Origin: Peromyscus leucopus | Lineage: Eukaryota; Chordata; Mammalia; Rodentia; Cricetidae | Direction: 5' to 3' | DNA length: 64,000 bases | NCBI RefSeq assembly: GCF_004664715.2 | Contig: NC_051075.1 | Span: 29,160,504-29,224,503 of the forward strand | Part shown: one piece after another, positions 26,818 to 37,321 of the stretch | Numbering within the stretch: the stretch's first letter is position 1 | Layout of the letters: every line of letters starts with the position of its first letter | Position numbers and translations under genes: made by a program | Notes under the pieces: generated by a model | What the model saw: only the letters and a program-made list of their open reading frames with translations | Told to the model about the DNA's origin: nothing | Database searches by the model: none

Positions 26818-27509
26818 TTTGGCATCACAGAACAAGCTGAGGCATTTGGTAAAAGTCCATGCCTGATATTAGAAGGCAAACTCAGATCAACAGAGGAGTC
26901 AACTAAATACAGAAAGTCCTTATAAATTTATTAGAAAGGTAAGGTTGGAGTTTATGTTTTCAAGAATACTCATTTCAATAGATGTGGTTGGATAAAACTT
27001 TAAAAGCGTTAAAAGACATATGATGATATAGACATGCTTGGAAGTCCCAGAGCATGTTTGGAATGCTTGTTTGAGATGTGAGACTTATAATCCTTACTTT
27101 GTTGGGATAAAACTATACTTTTGTCAAGAGAGTGAGTAATCTCCAAATCTACAGTATTTAATACCAAAAAACTTTCTTTTTTGTTTATGCAACATTGGTG
27201 CTAAGGCAGTTCTCTTTGCAGCCATTTGGCGATGCAGCAGAAGGAATCTACTATCATTTATTAGATCTCCCCTCTGATTTCATAACCTCTGCAATTAGGG
27301 TGAAAGAGACAGTGCCAAGTCATCAATTACTTCGTTTCTGAAAGCCTTTGCCAAATTTAATCACAGCCTTCTTCTATATGCAAGGAAAAGTCATGAGTGA
27401 GCTGTGAATTTAGATAATGCTTAGCATTCAGCTGTTACCACAAGTATCGTCTTGTAAGAGCTTGGAAACACTATCAAATATTTCCTCTAGGTTAAAAAGA
27501 CTGCAGGGT
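26818..27509. other. Unassigned DNA, no gene seen
   Basis: No recognised repeat or coding region. Confidence 0.5.
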
Positions 27510-27660
27510 TGGAGAGTTGGCTAGAGGTTTAGCAGAACCTTTTCTTCTTGTAGAATATCAGAGCTCAGTTCCCAGCACTGAACACAGGGGGCTCTCAGGC
27601 TCCTGAAACTCCAGCACTGCAAGATCCAATACCCTCTTCAAGTCTCTCTTGGCACGCGAG

Positions 27661-27664
<4 letters not shown>
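27510..27664 (+). mobile_element. B2/B3-type SINE, diverged
   Basis: GGTTGGAGAGTTGGCTAGAG followed by CAGAGCTCAGTTCCCAGCAC are the remains of a tRNA-derived head and B box. It runs into a long CA tract. Confidence 0.65.

Positions 27665-27748
<84 letters not shown>
27665..27748. repeat. (CA)n microsatellite at SINE tail
   Basis: About 41 CA units with one T interruption near 27711. Confidence 0.95.
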
Positions 27749-27749
<1 letters not shown>

Positions 27750-28050
27750 CACATGTTGACATAGTTACATACATTGAAGCAAAATAAATGTTTAGTAAAG
27801 AAAAGGTTAGTAGAAGGTCTTTCTTGCCTTTGAGATATTGCTACACAAACTAATTTGCTTCTCCTGTTCACCTAGATTAATATTTATTGCAATGTAAAAC
27901 AATGAAGGCAATAATTCCAATTTGAGGTGCTCTCAGAATCATGGGACAAGCAGATATAAAATGAACATATGTCTGGAGTTGACTTACCTGTGGTATACTC
28001 AGAGAAAAATCAGAATTATTTTCTGGATGTTGACTTTTCTTTACAACAAT

Positions 28051-28053
<3 letters not shown>

Positions 28054-28105
<52 letters not shown>

Positions 28106-28217
28106 CGCTCGCTCGCTCCCTCTCCCTCTCCCTCGCACGCGCGTGTGCTCTCTCTCTCTGGCTCTATCACTCTCCTCCCTTTCTGTCTCTCTATCTCTGT
28201 CTCTGTCTCTCTCTCTC
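28054..28217. repeat. (TC)n/(TCGC)n/(CCCTCT)n polypyrimidine tract
   Basis: A TC run passes through TCGC units and CCCTCT units to a short CGCACGCGCGTG patch (28134-28146), then further TC-rich sequence. The 128- and 100-codon frames across it are artefacts. Confidence 0.95.
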
Positions 28218-28218
28218 A

Positions 28219-28220
<2 letters not shown>

Positions 28221-28261
<41 letters not shown>
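28221..28261. repeat. (TG)n microsatellite
   Basis: About 20 TG units directly following the TC tract. Confidence 0.95.
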
Positions 28262-28263
<2 letters not shown>

Positions 28264-29037
28264 AATGTTAAGAAAGGTAAGTCTAATGGTTATCAATATA
28301 GTATCTAAGAATCTAAGAATCAATGTGCATGTAAAGAATCAACTGTTATCTATGGTTTTATTTTTGTCATCTTTTTCATTGATAAGTGGAAATTAATGGG
28401 CCCTGACAGTATAAGTGTTCTTAAAATACCTGTGACCAGTACTTTTAAAGATAGAATACCAAGTAGTGTGCATTATTTTCAATATATTCATTTCTTCTCT
28501 CTTTTTTTAGGGGAAATTTTGAAGGAATTTGCTACTGCACAGCTGTTGTTTCCTATCAGTAATAATTATCTCTTTGTAAAATCCAGTCTGTTGTTACTGT
28601 AACCCTGGCCATTTCACTAAACCAGCTGCCAAAAGCACTATGTAGCATTTTCATGTTTATTTTTGAACTGGTGTGAAATATATTCTACCTGATGTCAGCA
28701 TAATTTATTTTTATCTTTTGTGGTTTTTTTCACTTACCTGTATGTTGCCTCTCTGGAACTCCTATTTTCATTTCATATCATATTTTTCAGAATTTGAGAC
28801 TTTTATTGGTTTTGTGCTTATAAATAGTAAATGTTTTATATGCCTCTGTCCATTAGTATCATCTTATAACAACATTAATTGTGGATAAAACTATGGACAA
28901 GGAAGAGGAGGCTGGTCATGATAATGTAGGACAAATACTTTTCACTCAGGAATAATAAAAACAGATTTAGGAGATGACTAGATAGAATAGACAAAACAAT
29001 CAAACAAACAAAACCAACTATTTCTATTGGATAAAGG

Positions 29038-29040
<3 letters not shown>
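28262..29040. other. Unassigned DNA, no gene seen
   Basis: AT-rich; the open frames of 68-83 codons have no recognisable motif. Confidence 0.5.

Positions 29041-29094
<54 letters not shown>
29041..29094. repeat. (GA)n microsatellite
   Basis: About 27 GA units. Confidence 0.95.
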
Positions 29095-29095
<1 letters not shown>

Positions 29096-29335
29096 CAATC
29101 CCATGGAAATTAGCCTGGAGGTTATTCAGAAGCCTAAAGAGTAAACTACCACATAATCCAGATATAAAACTTCTGGATATATACCCAAAGGACTCATAGT
29201 CTATTAAAGAGCTGTGTGTTCATCTGTGTTATTGGTTGCACTAATCACCATAGCAGAAAATGGAAATTGCATAGAAGTCCATCAGCTGATGAAAGTTGAA
29301 TAAAAATATGTTACTTCTAAAAAAAATTATTCAGC
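29095..29335 (+). mobile_element. L1 ORF2 3' fragment, left half (split by ERV-2)
   Basis: GCAATCCCATGGAAATTAGC to AAAAAAATTATTCAGC follows L1 ORF2 (CTGGATATATACCCAAAGGA is a conserved stretch). The L1 resumes at 32171 (TTCAGCTGTAAAGAAAGGTA), so ERV-2 jumped into it. TTCAGC at 29330-29335 is the target duplication. Confidence 0.85.
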
Positions 29336-29676
29336 TGTAGCTGGAGGGCTTCTCTCCAGGTTCCCCAAGCCCCGCAGTCCCACAATCCACTTATAAAATA
29401 ATCACTCAGACGCTTATATCACTTATAAACTGTATGGCCGTGGCAGGCTTCTTGCTAACTGTTCTTTTATCTTAAATTAACCCATATTTATAAATCTATA
29501 CCTTGCCACGTGGCTGGTGGCTTACCGGCGTCTCTACATGCTCTTCTCCTGGCGGTGGCTGCAGTCTCTCTCCCAGCCTTCCGCTTCCCAGAATTCTCCT
29601 CTCTCCTTGTCCCACCTACCTCCTGCCTGGTCATTGGCCATCAGTGTTTTATTTACATAGAGTGATATCCACAGCA
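29336..29676 (-). repeat. ERV-2 3' LTR
   Basis: 341 bp, identical to the right LTR at 31830-32170. On the minus strand it begins TGCTGTGGATATCAC, with AATAAAACACTGATGGCC as the likely polyadenylation or promoter region, and ends CCAGCTACA. It is related to the solo LTRs at 20937 and 38972. Confidence 0.93.
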
Positions 29677-29697
29677 CTTCCCCTTTCTTCTTTTTTT
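29677..29697 (-). promoter_or_regulatory. Polypurine tract of ERV-2
   Basis: On the minus strand a 21-base purine run ending AAAGGGGAAG lies directly against the start of the 3' LTR, the position where plus-strand DNA synthesis is primed. Confidence 0.85.
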
Positions 29698-30031
29698 AAA
29701 AAGGAAGGTTTTAACTTTAACATGCTAAAATTACATATAACAAAACAATTACCGAGCAAGAATTATAGTTACAATATTAAAGAAGATGTCCTATCTATCT
29801 TATATTTGTGAGTTTAAGGTTTTATAGCTAACTTATCTTTTATCATAACTGAGGAAATTACGACTATCTAGCCTTCAACCACATCAAAGACCTGAGAAGG
29901 AACATAATGGTACCTGAGAAATGGTAGACGGATGCAAGCAACTTCGGGAATCTTGCAAGAGTAGACCAAGACAGCTGGCAGCCTGGACAGTCACCTGATG
30001 TTTCTCAGCATTGTTGGTGCATTCAAATTGG

Positions 30032-30250
30032 CTACAGGCCTAGAGTATCTGACAGACCATTTTTAGAAGCAGGAATTCTGAGAGACCATCTTACCCTGTC
30101 TTGGCAGAGTACAGTGGTCGCTTTCCTTGTGTCCCGCTTGTCCAGAAAGGACAGCATTGCATTTGTACTGTCAGCCGTCAAGGCAAGGGCAGTTCTTTGC
30201 CCAGTAGGCCATTTTGTGCCAAAAAGACAAACTTCCAAATGGAAATGTCT
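30032..30250 (-). pseudogene. Cys-His-like 3' module in ERV-2
   Basis: In the minus-strand reading shared by all four elements, this stretch has a trace of two retroviral Cys-His boxes: a first part with WAKNCP, and about 25 codons later a second with GQAGHKE. Another frame is open for 68 codons (CLFGTKW...LDKRDTRK), but similarity between copies is carried by both frames. It lies about 350 bp from the 3' LTR, after the integrase tail, where env would be. I do not know its origin; a captured gag nucleocapsid segment or a host CCHC gene are possible. Function, if any, is unknown and the frame is degraded. Confidence 0.45.
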
Positions 30251-31082
30251 TAGAAGCCCAACATTCTCTCGGGATCAATTGGTGCAGCCAGGAGCAATTG
30301 TGTCTCACATCAACAGAATTCTAAGTTATTTAAATGCCATATTCTCCAGGTCTATGAAGTGTTTGAAGATTACCTATCTATCTGAAATATATCTATGTAT
30401 ACCTAGAAGACTTAACTAACATGGCTACAGATATGATTATCATAGATGACTAATTATTAATCTATTTTTTAATTATCCATTACAATTTTAAATGAGTTAT
30501 ATAAACACAACACCTCAAACAAGAATAGAAATATATACATATATAGAGAGAGTATAACAAAATTAACTTCAAGTTTGTATCAATGAACCAAAATTTATAC
30601 CAATGTAAAACATTTTAAACATAAACTAAAATCTATACCAATGCAAAACATTTTAAACAAGTTATTCTTTAAAAGTAGGTTCATTAATCTACCCTTTTAT
30701 CTTATCATCTCCATATCCTCCTATATATCATATCCCCTTTTCTTTTTTAGAAAGAGATCACATTTATAATCAACCTGTTTTAAATAAAAATATTGGTTTT
30801 TCTCTGTCCCACACCAGAGGGCTCTTCTGATTTGGGACACAAGAATCCCTTAACCATTTTTTTTTTAAAGCAATATGTCTGGGTTTAGAGGGGAGTGAGC
30901 CAATTCCACCTCTAAAGCCAGCTTGGTATATTTGGGAATTTGGGCGTAGCATCTCTTACTACTTCCTGCTGGAGGGGGGCGCTGTATCTTATGGGGACGC
31001 AAAGAAAATTTTAGACCTATGGGGTAGTCCGTGAGGCTGTATTGTGTGAACCAGTTGCCTTGAAACCGATCTGGATGTTGGA

Positions 31083-31361
31083 TCATCTGGGCCATGGTGT
31101 CATCAGAGTCCTTTCAGGGGGTCTTGGCTGGTGAAACCTGATGTATCTTAATCTGGAACAAGTCCACAGCCTCTGGCTTTCTGTGGAAACAAAAGCAGAA
31201 CCTCTTTTCCAAAGTAACATATCCTTATATCCAAATTTTGAAGTCAAGGTACCTTTAAAATATACATTTTGGCATAACTCAACAGCTTTTGTAATCAAAT
31301 ATTTTTGTTTAGTTATGAATATCAAAGAGAACATAATCCAGATTCTCTGTGTGGTAGCCAT
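31083..31361 (-). pseudogene. Integrase C-terminal tail retained in ERV-2
   Basis: A 92-codon minus-strand frame contains LWKRGSAFVSTES, which matches in place the end of the provirus integrase read on the minus strand at 57000-57040 (FAFVSTE). The catalytic core and everything upstream (gag, pro, RT) are absent. It shows that ERV-2 arose by internal deletion from a gag-pro-pol element. No function is expected. Confidence 0.7.
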
Positions 31362-31809
31362 CTTTATGTGGCTTATGTTTTATATTACCTTGAGCCTTGA
31401 GCCTATTGCTTTAAACTGCACCATTGTAAGCCTGAAACGGCGCTGTGGCTGCTGGCTCCGCCCACTTCAGCTTCCCAACATGGCAGTGGTACGTTTTCCA
31501 CCAGCTCTGGGAGTCATCAAGTCTCAGAAATAGTGGGTCTAAGCTTTTATCAAAGCAGTGTGTAGCCCAGAAACCTTTTTTTTAAAAAAAAATACTAGTA
31601 AAGACTAAATCTACTACACAGCATAGTGTGCCTCTGGCAGACCCCTCATTCCCGCCATACTGCTGGTCAAACGCACTCGCCAGGAACCCGCCAGTGTTCA
31701 AACCTGCGTTTTGCGGCGTCTAGCTGCTCATATGAGACAAGAAGCAGGAACCTGGTTTTGGCTCTGTTTAGAATTGGTTATTAAATATTCTCAGGTTTAA
31801 GGTGGAAAC

Positions 31810-31827
31810 TCGAGCCGTTGGGCGCCA
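31810..31827 (-). promoter_or_regulatory. Primer binding site of ERV-2 (tRNA-Lys type)
   Basis: Two bases after the 5' LTR the minus strand reads TGGCGCCCAACGGCTCGA. The first 12 bases are those of lysine-tRNA primer sites of class II ERVs; the last six differ. Confidence 0.8.
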
Positions 31828-31829
31828 TT

Positions 31830-32170
31830 TGTAGCTGGAGGGCTTCTCTCCAGGTTCCCCAAGCCCCGCAGTCCCACAATCCACTTATAAAATAATCACT
31901 CAGACGCTTATATCACTTATAAACTGTATGGCCGTGGCAGGCTTCTTGCTAACTGTTCTTTTATCTTAAATTAACCCATATTTATAAATCTATACCTTGC
32001 CACGTGGCTGGTGGCTTACCGGCGTCTCTACATGCTCTTCTCCTGGCGGTGGCTGCAGTCTCTCTCCCAGCCTTCCGCTTCCCAGAATTCTCCTCTCTCC
32101 TTGTCCCACCTACCTCCTGCCTGGTCATTGGCCATCAGTGTTTTATTTACATAGAGTGATATCCACAGCA
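31830..32170 (-). repeat. ERV-2 5' LTR
   Basis: Identical copy of the 3' LTR, oriented to transcribe leftward. The right flank TTCAGC is the target duplication. Confidence 0.93.
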
Positions 32171-32340
32171 TTCAGCTGTAAAGAAAGGTAAAATTATAAA
32201 ATTTCCAGAAAAAAAAATGTATAGAAATAAAAAACAAACAGAAGCAATGCTGAGTGCGGGCATCCATTCTCTAAAAGACAAGCACTGCATATCCTCTCCC
32301 ATATGTGGAACCTAGCTGTGGATTTTTATTTTTATGTTTT
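32171..32340 (+). mobile_element. L1 3' fragment, right half (split by ERV-2)
   Basis: TTCAGCTGTAAAGAAAGGTA continues the L1 ORF2 end broken at 29335, followed by CCATATGTGGAACCTAGC typical of the L1 end and start of the 3' UTR. The right limit is approximate. Confidence 0.75.
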
Positions 32341-32689
32341 TAACTTTGAGTATCTGTGGAGGTCATAAAGGGGCCTTAATGGTAAGGAAAGTAGAATATA
32401 TGTGATATGAAATAAGAGGGACTGGATTACTGGTAATACTGTGAAAATCAGTATGTGGAAAGTTTTAAGTGCATATTGGGTTGGGTAAAGAGGATATTTA
32501 TGAAGGAAAAATGGTTAAAACAGGGTTATGAAAAACATTTATGGAAAAGTATATTTTATAAGCTAAATATGTATAATCTAAAAAATAAGAGTTTGAAAGT
32601 AGTTGCTTTGTGCGGGTTACTTATGATTTCTTGATCAGGGAGGCCTCAGAAGTCACCAAAATGATATAGGATTTGAACATTACTCTTGG
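32341..32689. other. Unassigned DNA
   Basis: Possibly the rest of the old L1 3' UTR; nothing else recognised. Confidence 0.4.
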
Positions 32690-33400
32690 ATTCACTTATT
32701 TTTTTATTGCTGTAATAAAACAGTATGCCCAGAGCAACTTAAGGAAGAAAACATTTAATTTGGCTTACATATTCCGAGCGATAGTGTTCATGATGCCATA
32801 GTAATGGAATGGCTGAGTGCTCACATCCTGATCTACAAGTAGTAGCCACAGAGAAAGAATCACACTTGGAATTATGCAAGCTTTTTGAAAGCTCAAAGCC
32901 TGCCCCCAGAAGTACATCTCTTCTAACAAGGCTCTACATTCTAATCCTTCCCAAACAGTTCTACCCAATTGAGATCAAGTAGTCAAATATATGAGCTTGA
33001 AAATTGTAAACAGAGGCTTTTCTCTCTTCTGCCTCATCCCATTTCTGCTCTCAAACACACTGAGGTTTATATTAATTACAAATTCTTGACTGGTAGCTCA
33101 GGCTGATTATTAACCAGCTCTTACACTTAAATTAACCCATAATTCTTATCTATGTTTAGCCACATGGCCTGGTACCTTTTTCAGTATGACATTCGCATCT
33201 TGCTTTCTCTGCTTCTGGCGGATGATTCCTGACTTTGCCTTTCTCCTTCCCATCATTCTCAGTTTGGCTTTCTTGCCACAAGTTCCTGCCCAGCTACTGA
33301 CCTGCCAGCTTTGTATTAACCAACGAGAGGAATACATATTCATAGTGTAGAAAAGGATTGTTTCACAGCAGCAAAGACCATTCTCATCAAACCACCACAC
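32690..33400 (+). repeat. Dispersed rodent repeat split by an LTR
   Basis: The left part 32690-33004 (TTTATTGCTGTAATAAAACAG ... AAGTACATCTCTTCTAACAAGG) and the right end 33371-33400 (ACCATTCTCATCAAACCACC) belong to the same family as 42224-42580. The LTR at 33005-33370 lies between them. Confidence 0.65.
33005..33370 (-). mobile_element. Solo LTR, class II ERV, nested in a repeat
   Basis: TGTAAACAGAGG...TTTCACAGCA, 366 bp, resembles the ERV-2 LTR in layout (TTAAATTAACCCATAATTCT, then TAGCCACATGGCCTGGTACC). The flanks GAAAAT and GCAAAG agree at four of six bases and may be an aged target duplication. Confidence 0.7.
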
Positions 33401-33560
33401 TGATGTCCACCAAGAGTAGATGATAAAACTATATTCCTGAAGAGACCATGTACTTTGGTTACAGGGCAGAGAAAAACAAGGCTGTAACTGAAACAGACAC
33501 TTCTTTTCTAGCTAGCTTTCATAGTACCAAAAGATACAACATAGGCTGTTGTCAGGAAAA

Positions 33561-33617
<57 letters not shown>

Positions 33618-34690
33618 TCAACATGCTTGTGTAGCAGCTTCATCTGAAGCAGTCCACCTTGGAGGAAATCTTGCTAAGACTCAGGATGTTAAAACGAAAC
33701 TAAAACAATAGGATATCCCAAACTTTATTTAGAATATTTAGAATCTAAAGGGAGGGGAAGTTTTCCACACATCAGGGAAGTTCCGTAAGTTCATGAAGTA
33801 AATCACTCAGTAGCTTCAGAATATGCCTGAAACTGACCCAGATCTCTAGACATCTATCTCACCAAACATATATTAGCAGTAAGGACTGCCAGGAGACATT
33901 CTCACACAAGCCAAGCTACCCGAGAGAGGCTGAGACAAACTGAGCTCCTTGGGAAAGGCACTGTCCAATCTTCTAAGCTGACTGCAGGTTATACAGTGTA
34001 CTCCACGTTTCCAGTGTGGGGAGCTGTCACTCTTGCCACAGTTAGCTATTAGTGATAAGGCTCTTTGTGAGTTGTTTCTGCTCCTATAAGTAACACCTCA
34101 CAGATGTTCTTATAAGTAACACCAATAAACTCATTTCTTTTTCAACTGGACTTCAATATTATCTTAACTTTGGACAGCTGCCAGTTCATTTTCTAAGGTG
34201 AATAGACTTTTGTTTTTATTTCACCAGGGATAGTGCCAAACAACACAATCTTATCCAAGTGTGAGCCCTATAAACTATAATATCAACCCGCCAGGAAAAA
34301 TATGTTCAATAGAGTAATAAATGACATAAAAGCTTTCTGATTAGATTTTAGGCTCAATCCACAGGAAAAAATTCAAACATGGTACTGCAAAAACCCATTG
34401 ATGGGGAGGTCAGAGGCCCTGAAGAGGACTTACTTCTGTTGCTGAGGTAAATGGACATTTTTAAACTGCCTTCCAAATATTTGTTCATGCCTAAGGATGC
34501 ATTCCTTTTATCTTTGACCAGAGATCCTTTCCATAGTGGATGACAATTAATGGGTAAGTAGTCAATGTGTTGAGAACAAGTGTCTGTTGAGAGCTCAACT
34601 AAATGGGGCATGTATATCACCCTCTGCACAAGTCTCGATGAAAATTATAAAAAAAAAATGTGGATGCAAATAATATAAAAGAGGCCTTGC
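33401..34690. other. Unassigned DNA; possible LTR-like patch 33720-34190
   Basis: A poly-A/(TA)n tract is annotated separately. 33720-34190 ends with CACCAATAAACTCATTTC, suggestive of an old LTR polyadenylation region, but I found neither ends nor duplication. No gene seen. Confidence 0.4.
33557..33614. repeat. (A)22 followed by (TA)18
   Basis: A pure A run passes into TA dinucleotides, probably a decayed retroposon tail. Confidence 0.9.
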
Positions 34691-35174
34691 TGTCTGATAC
34701 ATTGAATGAACTAGCTAGGACAGTGCTGGAGACTTCACCCAGGTGACAGTGAGGGAAAGTGGGCAGGCTGACCAACTCAGCTACCACCCAGACCCAGAAC
34801 CAGGATTATGAGGTAACACACCCCACCCTCCACCTCATCTATGAACTTTTGGAGCATGTGAAGGAGCTGGATCTACAAATAGAAAGCTACAGGATCCCCA
34901 TGACACAGGACAACAACAGGATATCCAAGTGGAGGCCCAGTGAGGGCCCAGCATCAATAGTGTGCCACAAGTCAGAGGCCTCCAACCAGACCAATGACTC
35001 ATTACAAGGAACACTTACAAGTAAAGATATGTGGAATAAAGGGTATACAGTGTGACACACCGGACCACACTACAGCTTGCACACCAAGATTTTTTTTTTT
35101 TTATAGATTTCTTTCTTTCTTTCTTTCTTCCTTTCTTTCTTCCTTCCTTCCTTCCTTCCTTCCTTCCTTCCTTC

Positions 35175-35237
<63 letters not shown>

Positions 35238-35375
35238 TCAGTTTTACTTCTAGATTTTATTGAGGGCATGGTTTCAAGGGAGGAGGGTGGAACTAAGGGG
35301 TTGAAGAGATGAGTGGAATCAGGATGCATGAAGGGAAATCCACAAAGAATCAATAAAAAGCTTAAAACAATATAA
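34691..35375 (+). mobile_element. Probable L1 3' UTR and tail with expanded pyrimidine tract
   Basis: The right end (GCATGAAGGGAAATCCACAA AGAATCAATAAAAAG) has the form of a rodent L1 3' terminus. The left part is GC-richer and open for 98 codons without a motif I know. The (TTTC)n/(TTCC)n tract is inside it. Limits and class are uncertain. Confidence 0.5.
35088..35239. repeat. (TTTC)n/(TTCC)n polypyrimidine tract
   Basis: About 150 bases with almost only pyrimidines on the plus strand: poly-T, then TTTC, TTCC and again TTTC units. The Phe/Leu/Ser and Lys/Glu/Arg frames are artefacts. Confidence 0.95.
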
Positions 35376-35708
35376 AAGAGGGAGAGGGAAGGGGTTCTGT
35401 TAAGCACTGTCTTGTGGACATGGTGTGGCTATTGTATTCATGAACTCATAGTACAGTGTCTACCAGCACAAGGCCATAACATTGGTCCTATCAAGAGAGC
35501 TCACAGTGTTCCACTCCTCCTGGAAGGTCTCTGGGCATTGAATGGGTTCTGGTGGTGGAGGGCAAGAAATCAAATTTCTCACAAGAACAACTCCTGGTAC
35601 TTTGGCTTTTTTTATTTAAAATGTAACCATTCATGCTTACCCAGGCAACCCTAATTAAATGCAATGCAACACAAAAATGTCTAAAATGCAGAAAGCAGGA
35701 TGGGGACA

Positions 35709-35710
<2 letters not shown>
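35376..35710. other. Unassigned DNA
   Basis: No repeat or gene recognised between the L1 tail and the GT microsatellites. Confidence 0.5.
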
Positions 35711-35768
<58 letters not shown>

Positions 35769-35801
35769 GTGTGGGTGAAATAAATATATTTCGTATATAG
35801 G

Positions 35802-35835
<34 letters not shown>
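35711..35835. repeat. Two (TG)n microsatellites
   Basis: TG runs at 35711-35763 and 35805-35835, separated by 40 bases that include ATAAATATATTTCG. Confidence 0.95.
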
Positions 35836-35837
<2 letters not shown>

Positions 35838-35897
35838 GTAATTATATATGTATACTTGTGACATACTGAATTTTTAAAGAGAAGAGAGACACTGACA

Positions 35898-37315
35898 TGT
35901 AGCAGGAATCTCAAAGAGTCTTATTAATAAAATTCAAACCTGAGGTCAGTTATTGGGGTGAATACTGGAAGACTGGAGAGACAGAACAAGTCACAGCTAA
36001 CCTCACCTTACCAGTTTCTCAGCTGATCTTGTTTCCTCAGACTGGAAGCCTCTGTGTCCTCATATCCGAATGGCTCTCAGCTGAACTGTGCTGCTCAAAA
36101 CCTAAAAGCTTAACCAGCCAAATGCTCAACCAAGTCAAATGCTTCTAGATCCTGGTCCTCACACCTTATATATCTTTCTGCCTTCTACCACCACTCCCTG
36201 GGATTCAAGGCATGTATCACCATGCCTGGCTGTTTTCAATGTGGCCTTGAACTCACACAGATCCCAGATGGATTTCTGCCTCTGGAATGCCAGGATTAGA
36301 GGGGTGAGTGCCAACATTTTCTAGCCTAAGTATCTAGTGGGTTTTCTGTTCTCTGACCCTAGATAAGTTTATTAGGGTACACAATATTTTGGGGAACACA
36401 ATACCACATTTCCCCGTTTTTTGTCTAAAATTAAAATAAGCTTATAACGAATACAAGAAAAACTATCCAATAAGTATATACAATATATACACAGTCAAGA
36501 TTACCTTAACAATGTCTAGTCCATTAACATTTGACAGATTCAGATAAAAAACTCCATTATATATATTAACAATGTCCAGTCCAGTAACAATTGATAAACT
36601 CAGACAAAAATTTTCAGTACTTATCTTATGTAAAACAAGTAGTTCCTTTTTAAAAGTAGATTTAATTTTTATTTTATATTCATATTCTGTCTTTTTTCTT
36701 TTCATAATAGATTCAGTAATCTACCTTTCATCATTTTTATATCTTCCCTTTTTTCTTTTTAGTGTAGATTCAGTGATCTATTCATTTATCCTATTATTTC
36801 TTTATCTTCTTTTTTTTAAACAAAAACTCTGAATCTAGTCTCCTTGTCCAGCTTTTTTTGTTACCATTAAGAATTAACAACTTGTAACCAACCATCATAA
36901 ACAATGACAGTATACAAATCTCATTAAATTACCAAAAACCTCCCATCCACCTCTTGGAAATTTTGGCATCGTTTTCTTAAAATTACTTCCTAGTTTCTGT
37001 GGGCAAAGACATTTTTAAGGAATCCTAAAAAGAAATTTTTGGGGTTAATTGACAAGACCTGTATCATTTGTCCAGTCACTGCATAATGAGAAAATGCAGG
37101 GCTTGTTTCAAGTCCTTGTTCAAGTAGTCTGTCAGGCTGGATCATCTCAGCTAGCCATCTCAAAATTGTCCTGCGTAGTTTATAGTCCAGAGTTGGTCTT
37201 TCCGTGGAGTTAACCAGCTTAATGGCTTTACCATAGTCCATGTGGAATTATCATTGTGGGATCCCATCACATTCTTGGAGATTTCAAAGTTGCTGTTAGG
37301 CGTGGTCATGGTTCC
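35898..37315 (-). mobile_element. ERV-3: 3' LTR and partial internal region
   Basis: The LTR (35898-36408, 511 bp, TGTAGCAGG...ATACCACA) is the same family as the solo LTRs at 3610 and 48252. It is followed by a pyrimidine tract (TTTCCCCGTTTTTTGTC), so the element runs leftward. The internal region contains repeated AGATTCAGTAATCTACC-type motifs, AACAACTTGTAACCAACCAT and CATCGTTTTCTTAAAATTAC, all found in the provirus at 55.8-56.3 kb. The Cys-His-like module expected between LTR and these motifs is missing. The minus-strand frame at 36990-37241 resembles ERV-2 sequence just 3' of the integrase tail. No 5' LTR of this family follows. Confidence 0.75.
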
Positions 37316-37321
37316 CTGAAG

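Larger units (their letters stand above)
29336..32170 (-). mobile_element. ERV-2: complete young non-autonomous class II ERV
   Basis: A 2835-bp element is bounded by two 341-bp LTRs (29336-29676 and 31830-32170) that read identical base for base, both TGTAGCTGG...CCACAGCA. It has a perfect 6-bp target duplication TTCAGC (29330-29335, 32171-32176). Read on the minus strand it starts with the right LTR, a lysine-tRNA-type primer binding site, ~2.15 kb internal sequence, a polypurine tract and the left LTR. There is no gag, pro or RT frame; only the tail of the integrase frame remains (31083-31361). It must have been mobilised by proteins of another element. Identical LTRs imply a very recent insertion. 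Confidence 0.93.

Noticed and set aside
27558..28271. Long frames of Cys/Val, Leu/Ser or Arg/Glu repeats
   Set aside because: They are translations of the CA, TC and GA microsatellites, open in several frames and both strands.
29503..32191. The same plus-strand peptide start occurring twice (MPRGWWLTGVSTCSS)
   Set aside because: It is the identical LTR sequence read twice, not a duplicated gene.
34994..35407. Phe-rich and Lys/Glu-rich frames of up to 130 codons
   Set aside because: Both strands of the TTTC/TTCC tract read open; not a gene.
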